64,000 nucleotides of DNA from an uncultured Mediterranea sp. (GTDB lineage: Bacteria > Bacteroidota > Bacteroidia > Bacteroidales > Bacteroidaceae), in contig NZ_CABUOL010000011.1 of NCBI RefSeq assembly GCF_902493215.1, positions 1 to 64,000 on the forward strand, written 5' to 3'. The translations under genes and the position numbers were made by a program. Below the pieces are notes generated by a model, which was not told where the DNA came from, made no database searches, and was given only the letters and a program-made list of their open reading frames with translations. Below are positions 1 through 9,422 of this stretch, in pieces; position 1 is the stretch's first letter, and each line of letters starts with the position of its first letter.

Positions 1-1
1 A

Positions 2-1795
2 TTTTATTTACTGCCAGAGCCGCTTAGGCTTGGCGAATTTTTAACGAACTATTGATCAGATTATACAAATATATTTCGCGCAAATGGTTTTGGTAATCCG
101 TGGGCTATTTTATCAGGTGAGGTAGCTACCAACTGGGATACGGGAAAGACAGTAATGATTAATGGATTTAATGCCAGTAATGCCCCTTATCATCGGTTTA
201 ATGATGTATATAAATATATTCGTCAGGCTCAGTTGTTTATTCAAAATGTTAAGCCTATTGGTGTGGCTACTGATAAAGAACATCTGACGCAAGAAGAGGT
301 CGATCGCATGAAAGCGGAGGCCAAGTTCTTTATCGCATATGGTTATTTTTCGTTATTTGAACTTTACGGTCCAGTACCTATTTTGGATAAGCTGGAGGAC
401 CCCTCGGTTACTGCATTTGATTATCCGCGTGCTTCAGTGGATGAAATGATCAATTTCATCGATAATCTTTATGCAGAGATTTTGGAGGAGGATAAATTGC
501 CTCAAACTTTGATGCAGAAAGGTCCTGATGGTAAATTGAAATATAATATGAATGAGATGGTTCGTCCGACTAAAGCTGTTGTGTTGGCTCTGCGGGCTAA
601 ATTGTGGGTTTATGCTGCCAGTCCTTTGTTTAATGGCGGATACAAGGAGGCATTGGAATTGACGAACAAGGATGGCAAACGGTTGTTCCCGGATAAGGAC
701 CCCGGTAAATGGGAAACCGCAAAGAAACATCTAGAAACCTTCTTGAACTTTGCAAAATCGAATGGTTATGATTTATTTAAGGCCTATGATGAATCGGGGA
801 AAAATGAAGATCCTAATCAATCGGTATATCGTTTGTTTCAAGAGTATAATCAGGAAATCATTTGGGCAACTACCGTTTCTCAGCACATGAATGTGGATAG
901 TGAAGGAAACCGTCGTTGTCGTCCTACAGCCATCTACGATGGGTTTAGCGGCATTGCTCCTTCGCAAATCTACGTTGATGCGTTCTTCACACGGAATGGT
1001 TTGGATATTCACGAGGATCCGGAATATAATGAAACTGGTTTTACGGATATCGAGAATCCATGTGCTTATCAAAAACCGCAGATAGATAAGCATATATTCA
1101 ATATGTATGTTAATCGTGAACCTCGTTTCTATAATGCCATTACTTATCAGGGAAAGAGCTGGCACATTCAAATGGAAGACGGATGGCAGGTCGATTTTAC
1201 GAAGAGTGGTAATAACTCTAATTATATTGCTTTCCGCGAACATTATACAGGGTATTTGTTGTATAAGCGTACCTCACAAGATTGTTTCCCGCAGGGAGAC
1301 TGGTTGCGCGTACACGCATGTCCTTCCATTATCCTTCGTTTGGCAGATTTTTATCTTTATTATGCAGAGGTTTGCAATGAAATTAATCCTAAAGACCCTG
1401 CCATTATTGAGTATTTGGATAAGGTTAGGGAAAGGGCTGGGATTCCCGGTTATCAGGAATTGCAAGCTACTGGTAAAAAAACGGGAGTTATCGGTGATTA
1501 TGAAAAGCAGGCTTATGCTATCCGTAGAGAACGACAGGTTGAGCTCTATGTAGAGGGACAGCGTTATTTTGATGTTCGGCGTTGGATGATTTGTGATCCT
1601 GGTCAGGAAGCCGATCAAACGCAGTTCTGGGGAATGAATGTCGATGGTGAAGATCTTCCATTGGACGATCCCGGAACATTCTATCAAAGAAAGAATGTCC
1701 GTAAAAATCAATGGGTACGTGCAATGTATCTGTATCCGTTCCCACATAATGAAGTGGTGAAGTCTCCAAGTCTTGTACAGAATCCGTTGTGGTAA
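2..1795 (+). CDS. SusD/RagB-family outer-membrane lipoprotein, 5' part missing
   Basis: This is the glycan-binding SusD-type partner of a SusC TonB-dependent transporter. Seen: a helical SusD core, the family block RQVELYVEGQRYFDVRRW near residue 450 of the visible part, and the usual ending SLVQNPLW. The signal peptide and lipobox Cys lie before the window, so the ATG at 155 is internal and not a true start. Oddity: the frame is open back to base 2 except for a TGA at 53-55, so the gene is either interrupted (pseudogene), shifted near base 50, or carries an assembly error. A terminator-like hairpin follows, then two hydrolase genes on the same strand, as expected for a polysaccharide utilisation locus. 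Family call is firm; integrity is uncertain. Confidence 0.85.
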
Positions 1796-1807
1796 TGTTT
1801 TAAACTG

Positions 1808-1850
1808 AAGTTTCCACTTCGTTTAATGGGCGAAGTGGAAACTTTTTTAT
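1808..1850 (+). terminator. Hairpin with T-tract between susD-like gene and GH16-like gene
   Basis: A 14-bp stem (1808-1821 with 1831-1844) is followed directly by a run of T. It lies 13 bases after the SusD stop. It probably attenuates rather than abolishes transcription into the downstream hydrolase genes, which have no obvious promoter of their own. Confidence 0.7.
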
Positions 1851-1877
1851 TTTGATAATGAATTAACTGATTTTAAA

Positions 1878-2564
1878 ATGAGAATAAAACCTATATTTTT
1901 GAGTCTGTTATTATGCTTGTGTTTTACAAATAGCTTTTCGCAGGAAGAGAATAATCAGAAATGGACTTTTGAAACTTTGGATGGCTGGGCTTATGGCCAT
2001 CAAGATGATAATCCGGATAATCAGTGTTTGCTGAAAGACGGGATTTTGAAAATTTATACACGTGCAAACTCTTGGGACCGTAAGAAAATTCATACGGTAG
2101 AGAAGAAATACACTTCTGGTAGATATAAATGGAAGACATATATCCCTCAAATGGGCGAGGGTGACCAAGCAAGTGTAGGCTCCTGGATTTATTGTGACGA
2201 TCATCATGAATTGGATTTTGAGGTAGGCTACGGGAAAAAAGAAGTAAGAGAGCAACTTAAGGCCAGATCCAATGAAATGATTGCTTATATGACTTCGCAA
2301 GATTTTCCTTATTCTTCCATTCCTGTTAAGTTGAAGACTGGCTGGCATATATTTGAGATTGATTTGACCCTTAAAGATAAGAAATATTATGCCACATGGT
2401 ATATTGATGGGAAGAAGAAACATGAATCGCAATTACAATTTGGCGATGAAATAAAGTTTCATATATTCTGTAGTGTGGAAAATCTGAAATTCATAGGTGA
2501 CCATATTCCTCAGCAGGAAAATTATGGATTGTATGATTTTGTCCAATATAAATTTCATGATTAA
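1878..2564 (+). CDS. Secreted GH16-like / concanavalin A-like beta-sandwich protein
   Basis: A 228-residue protein with an N-terminal signal peptide ending near SFSQEE. The beta-rich body contains HHELDFEVGYG around residue 111; ELDFE fits the E-x-D-x-E catalytic signature of glycoside hydrolase family 16 (laminarinase/lichenase/agarase type), which hydrolyses beta-linked polysaccharides by retention. WHIFEIDLTLKDKKYYATWYIDG is broken here into its typical GH16 element 'WHIFEIDL' and 'YYATWYIDG', both matching the beta-strands late in that fold. It is about 30 residues shorter than many GH16 enzymes, so a binding protein on the same fold is possible. Only 6 bases separate it from the GH95-like gene, so the two are probably co-transcribed in the utilisation locus. 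Confidence 0.6.
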   Translation: MRIKPIFLSLLLCLCFTNSFSQEENNQKWTFETLDGWAYGHQDDNPDNQCLLKDGILKIYTRANSWDRKKIHTVEKKYTSGRYKWKTYIPQMGEGDQASVGSWIYCDDHHELDFEVGYGKKEVREQLKARSNEMIAYMTSQDFPYSSIPVKLKTGWHIFEIDLTLKDKKYYATWYIDGKKKHESQLQFGDEIKFHIFCSVENLKFIGDHIPQQENYGLYDFVQYKFHD

Positions 2565-2570
2565 ATTGTT

Positions 2571-5081
2571 ATGATTTGTAGATATATATTGTTTGTGCTG
2601 TTTGCTCTTTGTGGAGGATGGGTTGAAGCGCAAGAAAATCGGAATTATGAATTTTTGGACATGAAGTCTTCTCCTTTTGAAGTAGATGAAAATTATCTGT
2701 CCAAACATGACATCGTTTATCTTTCGCCCACTCAACTCGAGGCGGAAGGATTCCCTATGGGAAATGGAAATATGGGAGGGATGATTTGGAATCATGATAA
2801 TGGCATAGAGATACAGATCAATAAGAATGATTTATGGACCGATCTAAGAGCAGACGAAGGTAATACGGCCATTCTGAAACATGCAGCCCGTATCAAAATT
2901 GATTTTGGAACTCCTGTCTTTAGCTGGATTCATTTGAAGGATTTTGAGGGACGTTTGTCCATAAAGAATGGTGAAGTCACTTATAAGTCGACGTCTGCTG
3001 TATCTGATACATATATTCGGACGTGGTTGGCTTCGCAGAAGAACATTTGGGTGGTAGAATGCCAGAATACATTGGATAAAACGCTTGGAGAAAAGTCGTT
3101 GGCAACGGTCTCTTTGGAGAGGATAGGCAGTAGGGCTTTTGCTGGTTGGTATTCAGGTTATTTCCCCAAAGATGTACATGTGGGTGTTGGGAATACCAAT
3201 TCTTCCTGGGATGGAAGGGATCTGATTCTTGAAGAGAATGGTGCAGGTTTGCATTTTGTTGTTGCATGCCGTATGTTGGAGAAGCCTAAGTCTGCCGAAG
3301 TTGTGAACCGACATCGGTCGGAGCAGGAAACGGATCGTTCCAACTTTACACTTCTGATAAGTGTAGTGACAGATAGAGAGAATGAGAATCCTAAACAGGC
3401 TGCTAAAGACTTATTGGATAGTGCGGAAGCGGAAGGCATAGACTATCTTCGGAAAGAAAAGGATACTTGGTATAAGAAGTTTTGGTCCAATTCATTTGTG
3501 AAGCTGGGGGATGACTATGTAGAGAATATTTATTATTTGCGCCGATATTTGATGGCTGCCGGTTCACAAGGTGAATTCCCTGTCGCATTTAACGGAGGCT
3601 TATGGCGTTGGAATCGGGACGTGATGAACTGGGTAACCCCCCATCACTGGAATACCCAGCAACAATATTGGGGGCTATGTGCTCAGAATGATTGCCAGCT
3701 GATGCTTCCGTATTTGAATACTTACTTCAAGATGATTCCTTTTGCCGAAAGTCTGGCAAAAGAAAAAGGTGCAAATGATAATGCTTTGTTGATTACTGAG
3801 GCGCATTGTTTTAACGGTCATCAAGATAGTAAAGATCGTGGTGACATGAAGAACAATTATACGCCGGCCTCACAAATAGCATCTTTGTTTTGGGATTATT
3901 ATGATTTTACAGGTGATAGGGATTTCCTTCAGAATAAAGCATATCCTTTCATGAAAAAGGCAGCCAATTTTTATTTGGACAAATTGCAATGGGATAAACA
4001 AAAGAAGGAATATTTCTTTTATTCGTCTGTATATGAATCGGCTTCGATTGATCATGTAAAGAATGCCATTACTGACAGAATTTGTATAGAGCAGCTTTTT
4101 AGGAACTGTATTAAGGCGGCATCGGTGCTTGGAGTAGATAAAAAAATGATATCAAGATGGAAGTATGTATTGCGGCATTTATGGAAAATAAGATTTGAAC
4201 AATACGAAACTTGTGGCGAAACTATTGCTCCTGCCGAAGAGTACTATACGGCCGAACGGTATACTCCTTGGATATGGTCGAATGGTGGCTTGGCGGCATT
4301 TCCTGCCAATTTAGTTGGTATAGACAGTGTTCATACGCGAATTGGGCAGGCTGTTATTAATCTGGCAAATTGTAGGAGCGATGCAAATGCTCATTATCCT
4401 ATTCCTGAAGTTGCGGCTCGAATGGGCTTGGGAGACAAGGCCTTGGAGTATATTGTGAATGGAATAAAAATCCATCAGATGTATCCTCAGGGGCTGATGC
4501 ATAATGTGACTGGATATCCCGACAATATTTATGATTTGAATTCGCGGCATGATCTGCTTAATCATAGTCACATTATTCGTTCGCAAGCATTTTTCCAATG
4601 CGGAATGGAGCCAATCAGCAATTATGCGACTGCTGTCAATGAAATGTTGTTGCAGAGTCATGAAAATAAGATTCGCGTGTTTCCTGCCATTCCTGCGAAG
4701 TGGGATACAACGGAGGTGGCTTTTACATTATTGGCACGGGGAGGCTTTGTCGTTTCATCGCGTAGGGATAAAAAAGCATTGGTCTCCAGTATCGGTATAA
4801 AGAGTCTTCAGGGTAATATTTGTAGGGTTCAAAATCCGTGGAAGACGTTGGATATACAAGTGTTGAATGTTGCTGAAAATAAAAATGTAAAATGTAAGAT
4901 TGATGATAAAGGGGTAATTATTTTCCCTACAGAAAAGGGTGTTGAATATGTGATTACGAATGCTGCTGTTCCTGTTGCTGAGCACCAGGTGATATACAGT
5001 GGCAAGGCAAATTCAAAAGTAAAACGGTTGGGAAATCGTGTGATTGGTAAATTCAGTGGATGGCATAATCCGAATGAATAA
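2571..5081 (+). CDS. GH95-like (alpha/alpha)6-barrel glycoside hydrolase
   Basis: An 836-residue secreted protein; the signal peptide ends about residue 20 (WVEAQE). The N-terminal beta domain carries EGFPMGNGNMGGMIW followed by IQINKNDLWTD, the counterpart of the 'GNGrlGamv...LNedtlW' start of GH95 alpha-L-fucosidases and related DUF5703-type proteins. The central helical barrel has NGGLWRWNRDVMNW and HHWNTQQQYWGL, matching the GH95 block where an aromatic/His/Asn cluster lines the active site. A C-terminal beta domain follows. The likely role is removal of fucose or galactose residues from a glycan imported by the adjacent SusCD system. Substrate is not readable from sequence. It shares a convergent terminator with rpsO. 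Confidence 0.72.
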   Translation: MICRYILFVLFALCGGWVEAQENRNYEFLDMKSSPFEVDENYLSKHDIVYLSPTQLEAEGFPMGNGNMGGMIWNHDNGIEIQINKNDLWTDLRADEGNTAILKHAARIKIDFGTPVFSWIHLKDFEGRLSIKNGEVTYKSTSAVSDTYIRTWLASQKNIWVVECQNTLDKTLGEKSLATVSLERIGSRAFAGWYSGYFPKDVHVGVGNTNSSWDGRDLILEENGAGLHFVVACRMLEKPKSAEVVNRHRSEQETDRSNFTLLISVVTDRENENPKQAAKDLLDSAEAEGIDYLRKEKDTWYKKFWSNSFVKLGDDYVENIYYLRRYLMAAGSQGEFPVAFNGGLWRWNRDVMNWVTPHHWNTQQQYWGLCAQNDCQLMLPYLNTYFKMIPFAESLAKEKGANDNALLITEAHCFNGHQDSKDRGDMKNNYTPASQIASLFWDYYDFTGDRDFLQNKAYPFMKKAANFYLDKLQWDKQKKEYFFYSSVYESASIDHVKNAITDRICIEQLFRNCIKAASVLGVDKKMISRWKYVLRHLWKIRFEQYETCGETIAPAEEYYTAERYTPWIWSNGGLAAFPANLVGIDSVHTRIGQAVINLANCRSDANAHYPIPEVAARMGLGDKALEYIVNGIKIHQMYPQGLMHNVTGYPDNIYDLNSRHDLLNHSHIIRSQAFFQCGMEPISNYATAVNEMLLQSHENKIRVFPAIPAKWDTTEVAFTLLARGGFVVSSRRDKKALVSSIGIKSLQGNICRVQNPWKTLDIQVLNVAENKNVKCKIDDKGVIIFPTEKGVEYVITNAAVPVAEHQVIYSGKANSKVKRLGNRVIGKFSGWHNPNE

Positions 5082-5190
5082 CCCATTCCTAATAGGGACA
5101 AAATTGCTGACTATTGTTAATATACTTTGACTTAACTATTTTTGAGACACTCTCAAGGGTATAGAGATTGATCAGGACAGCACAAAAGCA

Positions 5191-5228
5191 GAGCGGGGAA
5201 ACCTCTTCCGAAGTTTCCCCGCTCTTTT
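5191..5228. terminator. Bidirectional terminator between GH95-like gene and rpsO
   Basis: A perfect 12-bp stem (5191-5202 with 5213-5224) and 10-base loop, flanked by T-rich sequence on the plus side and by CTGCTTTTG when read on the minus side. It fits termination of both converging transcripts. Confidence 0.8.
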
Positions 5229-5248
5229 AATTTTTTGCCGAGGTAAGA

Positions 5249-5518
5249 TTACTTACGCAGGCCGAGTTCTTTAACCAGGGCACGGTAACGTTCGATGTCA
5301 CGGGCCTTCAGGTAGTCGAGCAACGCACGGCGTTTGCCTACCAACATGGTCAAAGCTCTTTCAGTACTATAATCCTTTCTGTTGAGCTTCATGTGCTCAG
5401 TCAGACGAGCAATACGGTAGGAAAACAATGCTACCTGAGACTCAACCGATCCGGTATCAGTGTTAGACTTTCCGTACTTGCCGAAGATTTCTTGCTTTTT
5501 AGCAGCGTCTAAATACAT
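5249..5518 (-). CDS. rpsO: 30S ribosomal protein uS15
   Basis: An 89-residue protein, the normal S15 length. S15 binds the central domain of 16S rRNA early in 30S assembly. The conserved block GKSNTDTGSVESQVALFSYR, the LTEHMKLNRKDYSTERAL segment and the final LGLRK are all present. The gene is monocistronic, divergent from typA, with a TAnnTTTG-type -7 box on its strand at 5562-5569 and a strong terminator just beyond its stop. Confidence 0.98.
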   Translation of the reverse strand: MYLDAAKKQEIFGKYGKSNTDTGSVESQVALFSYRIARLTEHMKLNRKDYSTERALTMLVGKRRALLDYLKARDIERYRALVKELGLRK

Positions 5519-5561
5519 AATGTTTTAATTAAAAGGTTGATAATATTCTCTTTCGAGGCTG

Positions 5562-5569
5562 CAAAGGTA
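5562..5569 (-). promoter_or_regulatory. Bacteroidetes -7 box upstream of rpsO
   Basis: On the minus strand this reads TACCTTTG, matching TAnnTTTG, 44 bases before the rpsO start. The -33 region is weak. Confidence 0.5.
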
Positions 5570-5643
5570 GGCATTATCTTTGATATGGCAATGAGTTTCA
5601 GTATTTTTTTCTTCTGGATACCACATATATAGGGCAAAAGTTG

Positions 5644-5651
5644 TAACTTTG
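5644..5651 (+). promoter_or_regulatory. Bacteroidetes -7 box upstream of typA
   Basis: TAACTTTG matches TAnnTTTG and lies 26 bases before the typA ATG. No clear TTTG is found at the -33 position. Confidence 0.5.
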
Positions 5652-5676
5652 CAGACCAGAAAATAATAGGTATTAT

Positions 5677-7479
5677 ATGCAGAACATTAGAAACATTGCC
5701 ATCATCGCCCACGTGGACCATGGCAAGACGACGCTAGTAGACAAGATGCTTCTGGCCGGAAACCTCTTCCGCAGCAACCAGAGCACGGGTGAATTAATGC
5801 TGGATAACAATGACCTGGAACGCGAACGAGGGATAACGATTCTCTCGAAGAATGTTTCCATCAACTATAAAGGCACCAAAATCAACATTATTGATACTCC
5901 GGGACACAGCGACTTCGGCGGCGAGGTGGAACGTGTGCTCAACATGGCCGACGGCTGCATTCTGCTGGTCGACGCTTTCGAAGGACCGATGCCGCAGACG
6001 CGCTTCGTGCTCCAGAAGGCGCTTCAGATTGGCCTGAAGCCCATCGTGGTGGTGAACAAGGTGGACAAGCCCAACTGCCGCCCCGAGGAAGTGTACGAAA
6101 TGGTGTTCGACCTGATGTTCAGCCTCAATGCCACAGAAGAACAGCTGGACTTCCCCGTCATCTACGGTTCGGCCAAGAACAACTGGATGAGTACCGACTG
6201 GCAGAAGCCGACGGACAACATCACGCCGCTCCTGGACTGCATCATCGAAAATATTCCTGCTCCCCAGCAGCTGGAAGGTACGCCGCAGATGCTGGTGACG
6301 TCGCTGGACTATTCTTCCTATACCGGCCGTATTGCCGTGGGCCGCGTGCACCGCGGTACGTTGCGCGAGGGCATGAACGTGTCTCTGGCCAAGCGCGACG
6401 GCAGCATCATCAAGACCAAAATCAAGGAACTGCATACATTCGAGGGTATGGGCCGCGTGAAGGTGGCCGAGGTATCTTCGGGCGACATCTGTGCGCTGGT
6501 GGGTATCGAGGGATTTGAAATCGGCGACACCATCTGCGACTTCGAGAACCCCGAACCGCTGCCGCCTATTGCCATCGACGAGCCGACGATGAGCATGCTC
6601 TTCACCATCAACGATTCTCCGTTCTTCGGCAAGGAGGGCAAGTTTGTGACGTCGCGCCACATCCACGACCGTCTGATGAAGGAGTTGGACAAGAACCTGG
6701 CCCTACGCGTGAAGAAGAGCGAGGAGGATGGCAAGTGGATTGTTTCGGGCCGTGGCGTGCTCCATCTCTCCGTATTGATCGAGACCATGCGCCGCGAGGG
6801 CTACGAACTTCAGGTGGGCCAGCCGCAGGTAATCTTCAAGGAGATAGATGGTGTGAAGTGTGAGCCGGTGGAAGAACTGACGGTGAACGTCCCCGAAGAA
6901 TATGCCAGCAAGATTATCGATATGGTGACACGCCGCAAGGGTGAGATGGTGAAGATGGAAACGGCTGGTGGCGAGCGTGTGAATCTGGAATTCGACATGC
7001 CTTCGCGAGGCATCATCGGCTTGCGTACCAACGTGCTGACGGCCAGTGCGGGCGAGGCCATCATGGCACACCGTTTCAAGGAGTATCAGCCGTTCAAGGG
7101 CGAGATTGAGCGCCGTACCAACGGATCGATGATTGCAATGGAAAGCGGAACGGCTTTTGCTTATGCCATCGACAAACTGCAGGACCGCGGCAAGTTCTTC
7201 ATCTTCCCGCAGGAAGAGGTGTATGCCGGACAGGTGGTGGGCGAGCACTCGCACGACAATGACCTGGTGGTGAATGTCACGAAGTCGAAGAAGCTGACCA
7301 ACATGCGTGCCAGCGGTTCGGACGAGAAGGCGCGCCTCATTCCGCCCGTACAGTTCTCGCTGGAGGAAGCGTTGGAGTACATCAAGGAAGACGAATATGT
7401 AGAGGTAACGCCCAAGTCCATGCGTATGCGCAAGGTCATCCTGGACGAACTGGAGCGCAAGCGTGCCAACAGAGGCTGA
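5677..7479 (+). CDS. typA: Ribosome-associated GTPase TypA/BipA
   Basis: A 600-residue translational GTPase. Seen: G1 AHVDHGKTTLVDKML at residues 11-25, G2/switch region with RERGITI, G3 DTPGH, G4 NKVD, G5 GSAK, then EF-G-like domains and the BipA-specific C-terminal region. BipA binds the ribosome and helps 50S assembly and stress or low-temperature adaptation. Length and domain order are standard. It is monocistronic with its own -7 box at 5644 and a strong terminator at 7505. No oddities. Confidence 0.97.
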   Translation: MQNIRNIAIIAHVDHGKTTLVDKMLLAGNLFRSNQSTGELMLDNNDLERERGITILSKNVSINYKGTKINIIDTPGHSDFGGEVERVLNMADGCILLVDAFEGPMPQTRFVLQKALQIGLKPIVVVNKVDKPNCRPEEVYEMVFDLMFSLNATEEQLDFPVIYGSAKNNWMSTDWQKPTDNITPLLDCIIENIPAPQQLEGTPQMLVTSLDYSSYTGRIAVGRVHRGTLREGMNVSLAKRDGSIIKTKIKELHTFEGMGRVKVAEVSSGDICALVGIEGFEIGDTICDFENPEPLPPIAIDEPTMSMLFTINDSPFFGKEGKFVTSRHIHDRLMKELDKNLALRVKKSEEDGKWIVSGRGVLHLSVLIETMRREGYELQVGQPQVIFKEIDGVKCEPVEELTVNVPEEYASKIIDMVTRRKGEMVKMETAGGERVNLEFDMPSRGIIGLRTNVLTASAGEAIMAHRFKEYQPFKGEIERRTNGSMIAMESGTAFAYAIDKLQDRGKFFIFPQEEVYAGQVVGEHSHDNDLVVNVTKSKKLTNMRASGSDEKARLIPPVQFSLEEALEYIKEDEYVEVTPKSMRMRKVILDELERKRANRG

Positions 7480-7504
7480 TATTGATACATTACCTTCATA
7501 TAGG

Positions 7505-7555
7505 AAAGAGGATGCCGGATGGGAAAATTTCCCTCCGGCATCCTCTTTCTTTTTC
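7505..7555 (+). terminator. Rho-independent terminator after typA
   Basis: A 15-bp perfect stem (7505-7519 with 7534-7548), followed by TCTTTTTC. It lies 25 bases after the typA stop. Confidence 0.85.
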
Positions 7556-7671
7556 ACAAAAAGTGACCAAAAGAATACTTTTAAGTACTAAAGGGTAATT
7601 GCTTTTTGCAGGGAAATGCGTTACTTTGTCTCAGCCGATGAGGCAAATCTATAAAAAGAAAGGAGAAACTT

Positions 7672-7881
7672 ATGAACCTGAACCTGCAATTTGTCAAAAG
7701 AAACAGCCAGAAGGTATACGATGTGCTGGCCTATTATACACGCTGTACCTTCGACCAGCTGGAGAAGCTTTGCAATCTGACCAGTACAGACCTCTGCCTG
7801 GCGCTGGCACAGCTGATGCGCGAACATAAGGTAGAGCAGTACAGCGAAAGCCGTGCCGTCTATTACCGCCTGCCTGCCTGA
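7672..7881 (+). CDS. Small winged-helix protein
   Basis: A 69-residue protein. The ATG at 7672 is preceded by AAAGGAGAAACT, an unusually good ribosome-binding site for this group, which fixes the start. The sequence KVYDVLAYYTRCTFDQLEKL, then LTSTDLCLALAQLMREHKVEQY and a final YYRLPA read as helix-turn-helix plus a beta-wing, that is, a whole protein formed of one winged helix. It could bind DNA or another protein; no partner is visible. It is monocistronic, and a six-copy 23-bp repeat array begins 19 bases after its stop. Confidence 0.7.
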   Translation: MNLNLQFVKRNSQKVYDVLAYYTRCTFDQLEKLCNLTSTDLCLALAQLMREHKVEQYSESRAVYYRLPA

Positions 7882-7899
7882 TGGGCCGGGTAAAACAAT

Positions 7900-8037
7900 G
7901 AAGCACTTCCTGAGGGCCTGACGAAGCACTTCGTCACCTGCTCAGGAAGTGCTTCGTCATATCCTCATACAGCACTTCGTTGCACCCTCAGGAAGCACTT
8001 CGTCGGAGCGGCATGCAGTGCTTCGTCTCCGGCTTCC
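7900..8037. repeat. Tandem array, six 23-bp units with GAAG-CA/TG-CTTC core
   Basis: Units start at exactly 7900, 7923, 7946, 7969, 7992 and 8015. Each begins GAAGCACTTCGTC or its variant GAAGTGCTTCGTC; the core is palindromic except for the central CA/TG dinucleotide, which flips between units. The remaining 10 bases vary but often end CTCAG or CTCAT. It fills the gap between two convergent genes and has no open frame. The same unit recurs at 26037-26128. Confidence 0.85.
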
Positions 8038-8055
8038 GTGCGTAGGGGTGTCTCT

Positions 8056-8703
8056 TTAGTCAATAAACTGTACTTTTTCAGCCTTGCGCGGCTTGGCTGC
8101 GGGCGCTTCGTCGGGATAGCCGAAGGCGATGCAGTAGAGCAGCTCATAGCCCTCGCTGAAATTCAGCTTCTTCAGATATTCGGCCGCTTCGGGCGACTTC
8201 ATGAAGCGGGCGGGACCGCCGAGGCAGCACGAACCGATGCCCATGGACTGCGCCGCGAGTATCATGTTACCGCCCAGCAGGCCGCAGTCTATCTGCGAGC
8301 AGTCGTACGACGGGTCGTTGGCGATGAACATCACCGTCGGGGCGTTGCGGAACATGTTCTTGAACGACGGGTCTTCGGCCGCTTTCGGGTTGGCCTTCTT
8401 GTAGAGTTCCGTCACGCCGTTGATGAAGTCGGGATTGTCTACCACACGCACTTCCCACGACTGCTTGTTCATGCCGTTGGGGGCATTGATGCCACACTTC
8501 AGGATGGTCTGCATCGTGTCGCGGTTCACGGCCTGCGGCTTGTACTGGCGAATGCTGCGGCGTTCCATGATGGTCTTGATGACGGCTTCCGACTGGCTGA
8601 GGCCTTCGGCGGCCGCTACGTTTTCCTTCTGTGAGGCGGGAGCCGTACAGCCGATGGCCGTGCACAGGCAAAGCCCGCTCAAGAGTCCTTTCAATAGTTT
8701 CAT
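8056..8703 (-). CDS. Nitroreductase-family lipoprotein
   Basis: A 215-residue FMN-dependent nitroreductase-fold protein. Residues 1-20 form a signal peptide with lipobox TAIGC, so it is probably a membrane-anchored lipoprotein outside the cytoplasm, an uncommon location that this Bacteroidales branch shows. Family features: ERRSIRQYKPQAV (flavin phosphate site), NAPNGMNKQSWEVRVV, and GGNMILAAQSMGIGSCCLGG. The substrate is unknown; relatives reduce nitro groups, quinones or flavins with NAD(P)H. It starts 24 bases after the stop of the upstream small lipoprotein, suggesting a two-gene operon. Confidence 0.88.
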   Translation of the reverse strand: MKLLKGLLSGLCLCTAIGCTAPASQKENVAAAEGLSQSEAVIKTIMERRSIRQYKPQAVNRDTMQTILKCGINAPNGMNKQSWEVRVVDNPDFINGVTELYKKANPKAAEDPSFKNMFRNAPTVMFIANDPSYDCSQIDCGLLGGNMILAAQSMGIGSCCLGGPARFMKSPEAAEYLKKLNFSEGYELLYCIAFGYPDEAPAAKPRKAEKVQFID

Positions 8704-8727
8704 AATCGTTCGTTTTGTAGGTTGGTT

Positions 8728-9111
8728 TTATTTGTTTTCGTCTTCTTCGTTGTTGTCGTCCAGCCCCTGGTCTACGCCTTCCAGAAAGCCGTCGAGCACG
8801 GCACCGGCCTTCTCCATCTGTTCCATGATGGCTTTTCCGCTGTTCTTGAAGACGGTGGCGGCATACTGGCCTTGCAGCTTGGCCACTTCCTTCAGTTCGT
8901 CCTCACTGAGGTCTTCGTAGGAGTTGATTTTGTCGAGCAGCTGGCTGAACTTTTTGTTGGCTTTCTCCCATTGTTCCTGGGTGTAGTCTTCGCCGTCCTT
9001 CTGGATTTCTTCCACAAAGTCTTTCAGGTCGTCGATGCGGCTGCTTTTCGACTGGCAGGCCGACAGGCTGAGGATGCCGGCGGCAAGCAGGGGTAGGATG
9101 TATTTCTTCAT
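8728..9111 (-). CDS. Small acidic helical lipoprotein of unknown function
   Basis: A 127-residue protein. The start at 9111 is chosen because the sequence from there, MKKYILPLLAAGILSLSAC, is a clean lipoprotein signal; in-frame codons farther upstream do not give one. The mature part is highly charged and helical (IDDLKDFVEEIQKDGEDYTQ, then EDLSEDELKEVAKLQGQYAA) with an acidic tail DDNNEEDENK. No enzyme motif is visible. It is the first gene of a pair with the nitroreductase lipoprotein. Confidence 0.75.
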   Translation of the reverse strand: MKKYILPLLAAGILSLSACQSKSSRIDDLKDFVEEIQKDGEDYTQEQWEKANKKFSQLLDKINSYEDLSEDELKEVAKLQGQYAATVFKNSGKAIMEQMEKAGAVLDGFLEGVDQGLDDNNEEDENK

Positions 9112-9280
9112 ACGCATACGTGTTTTAGGAACTATTTGTTTGCAAATATAGCGAAAGGCGAGAGCAGAAAAAATAAGTTTACTTAATTTTTTGTGCCGAG
9201 CCACCTCCTATATTCTTTAAATACAGTGAAAGGTGAGAGGAGGAAGAGGATGTATTAAAATAGAGGTATCTGAGACTCTC

Positions 9281-9306
9281 CTCCTTCCAGAAGGAGGGGA
9301 GTTAAA
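9281..9306. repeat. Dispersed palindromic repeat, copy 1
   Basis: CTCCTTC-CA-GAAGGAG palindrome followed by GGGAGTTAAAA. The same element, with a longer stem, occurs at 62773-62802 followed by GAGTTGAA. It lies in the 493-base gap (9112-9604) that otherwise holds the repeat array at 9423 and the pckA terminator. Confidence 0.7.
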
Positions 9307-9422
9307 ATAGCCTCACTTCATTTAGATACAGATTCATCCTCTTGAGCTGTACCCTTGTAAGGGGATGAGCAAGGCAGCTGATTATCAACGAAATCGTTTT
9401 CCTTACCCTGTTTCCTATACGA

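Noticed and set aside
7900..8037. Possible CRISPR array
   Set aside because: Units are 23 bp, degenerate and contiguous, with no constant repeat separated by unique spacers of 30 bases, and no cas genes are near.
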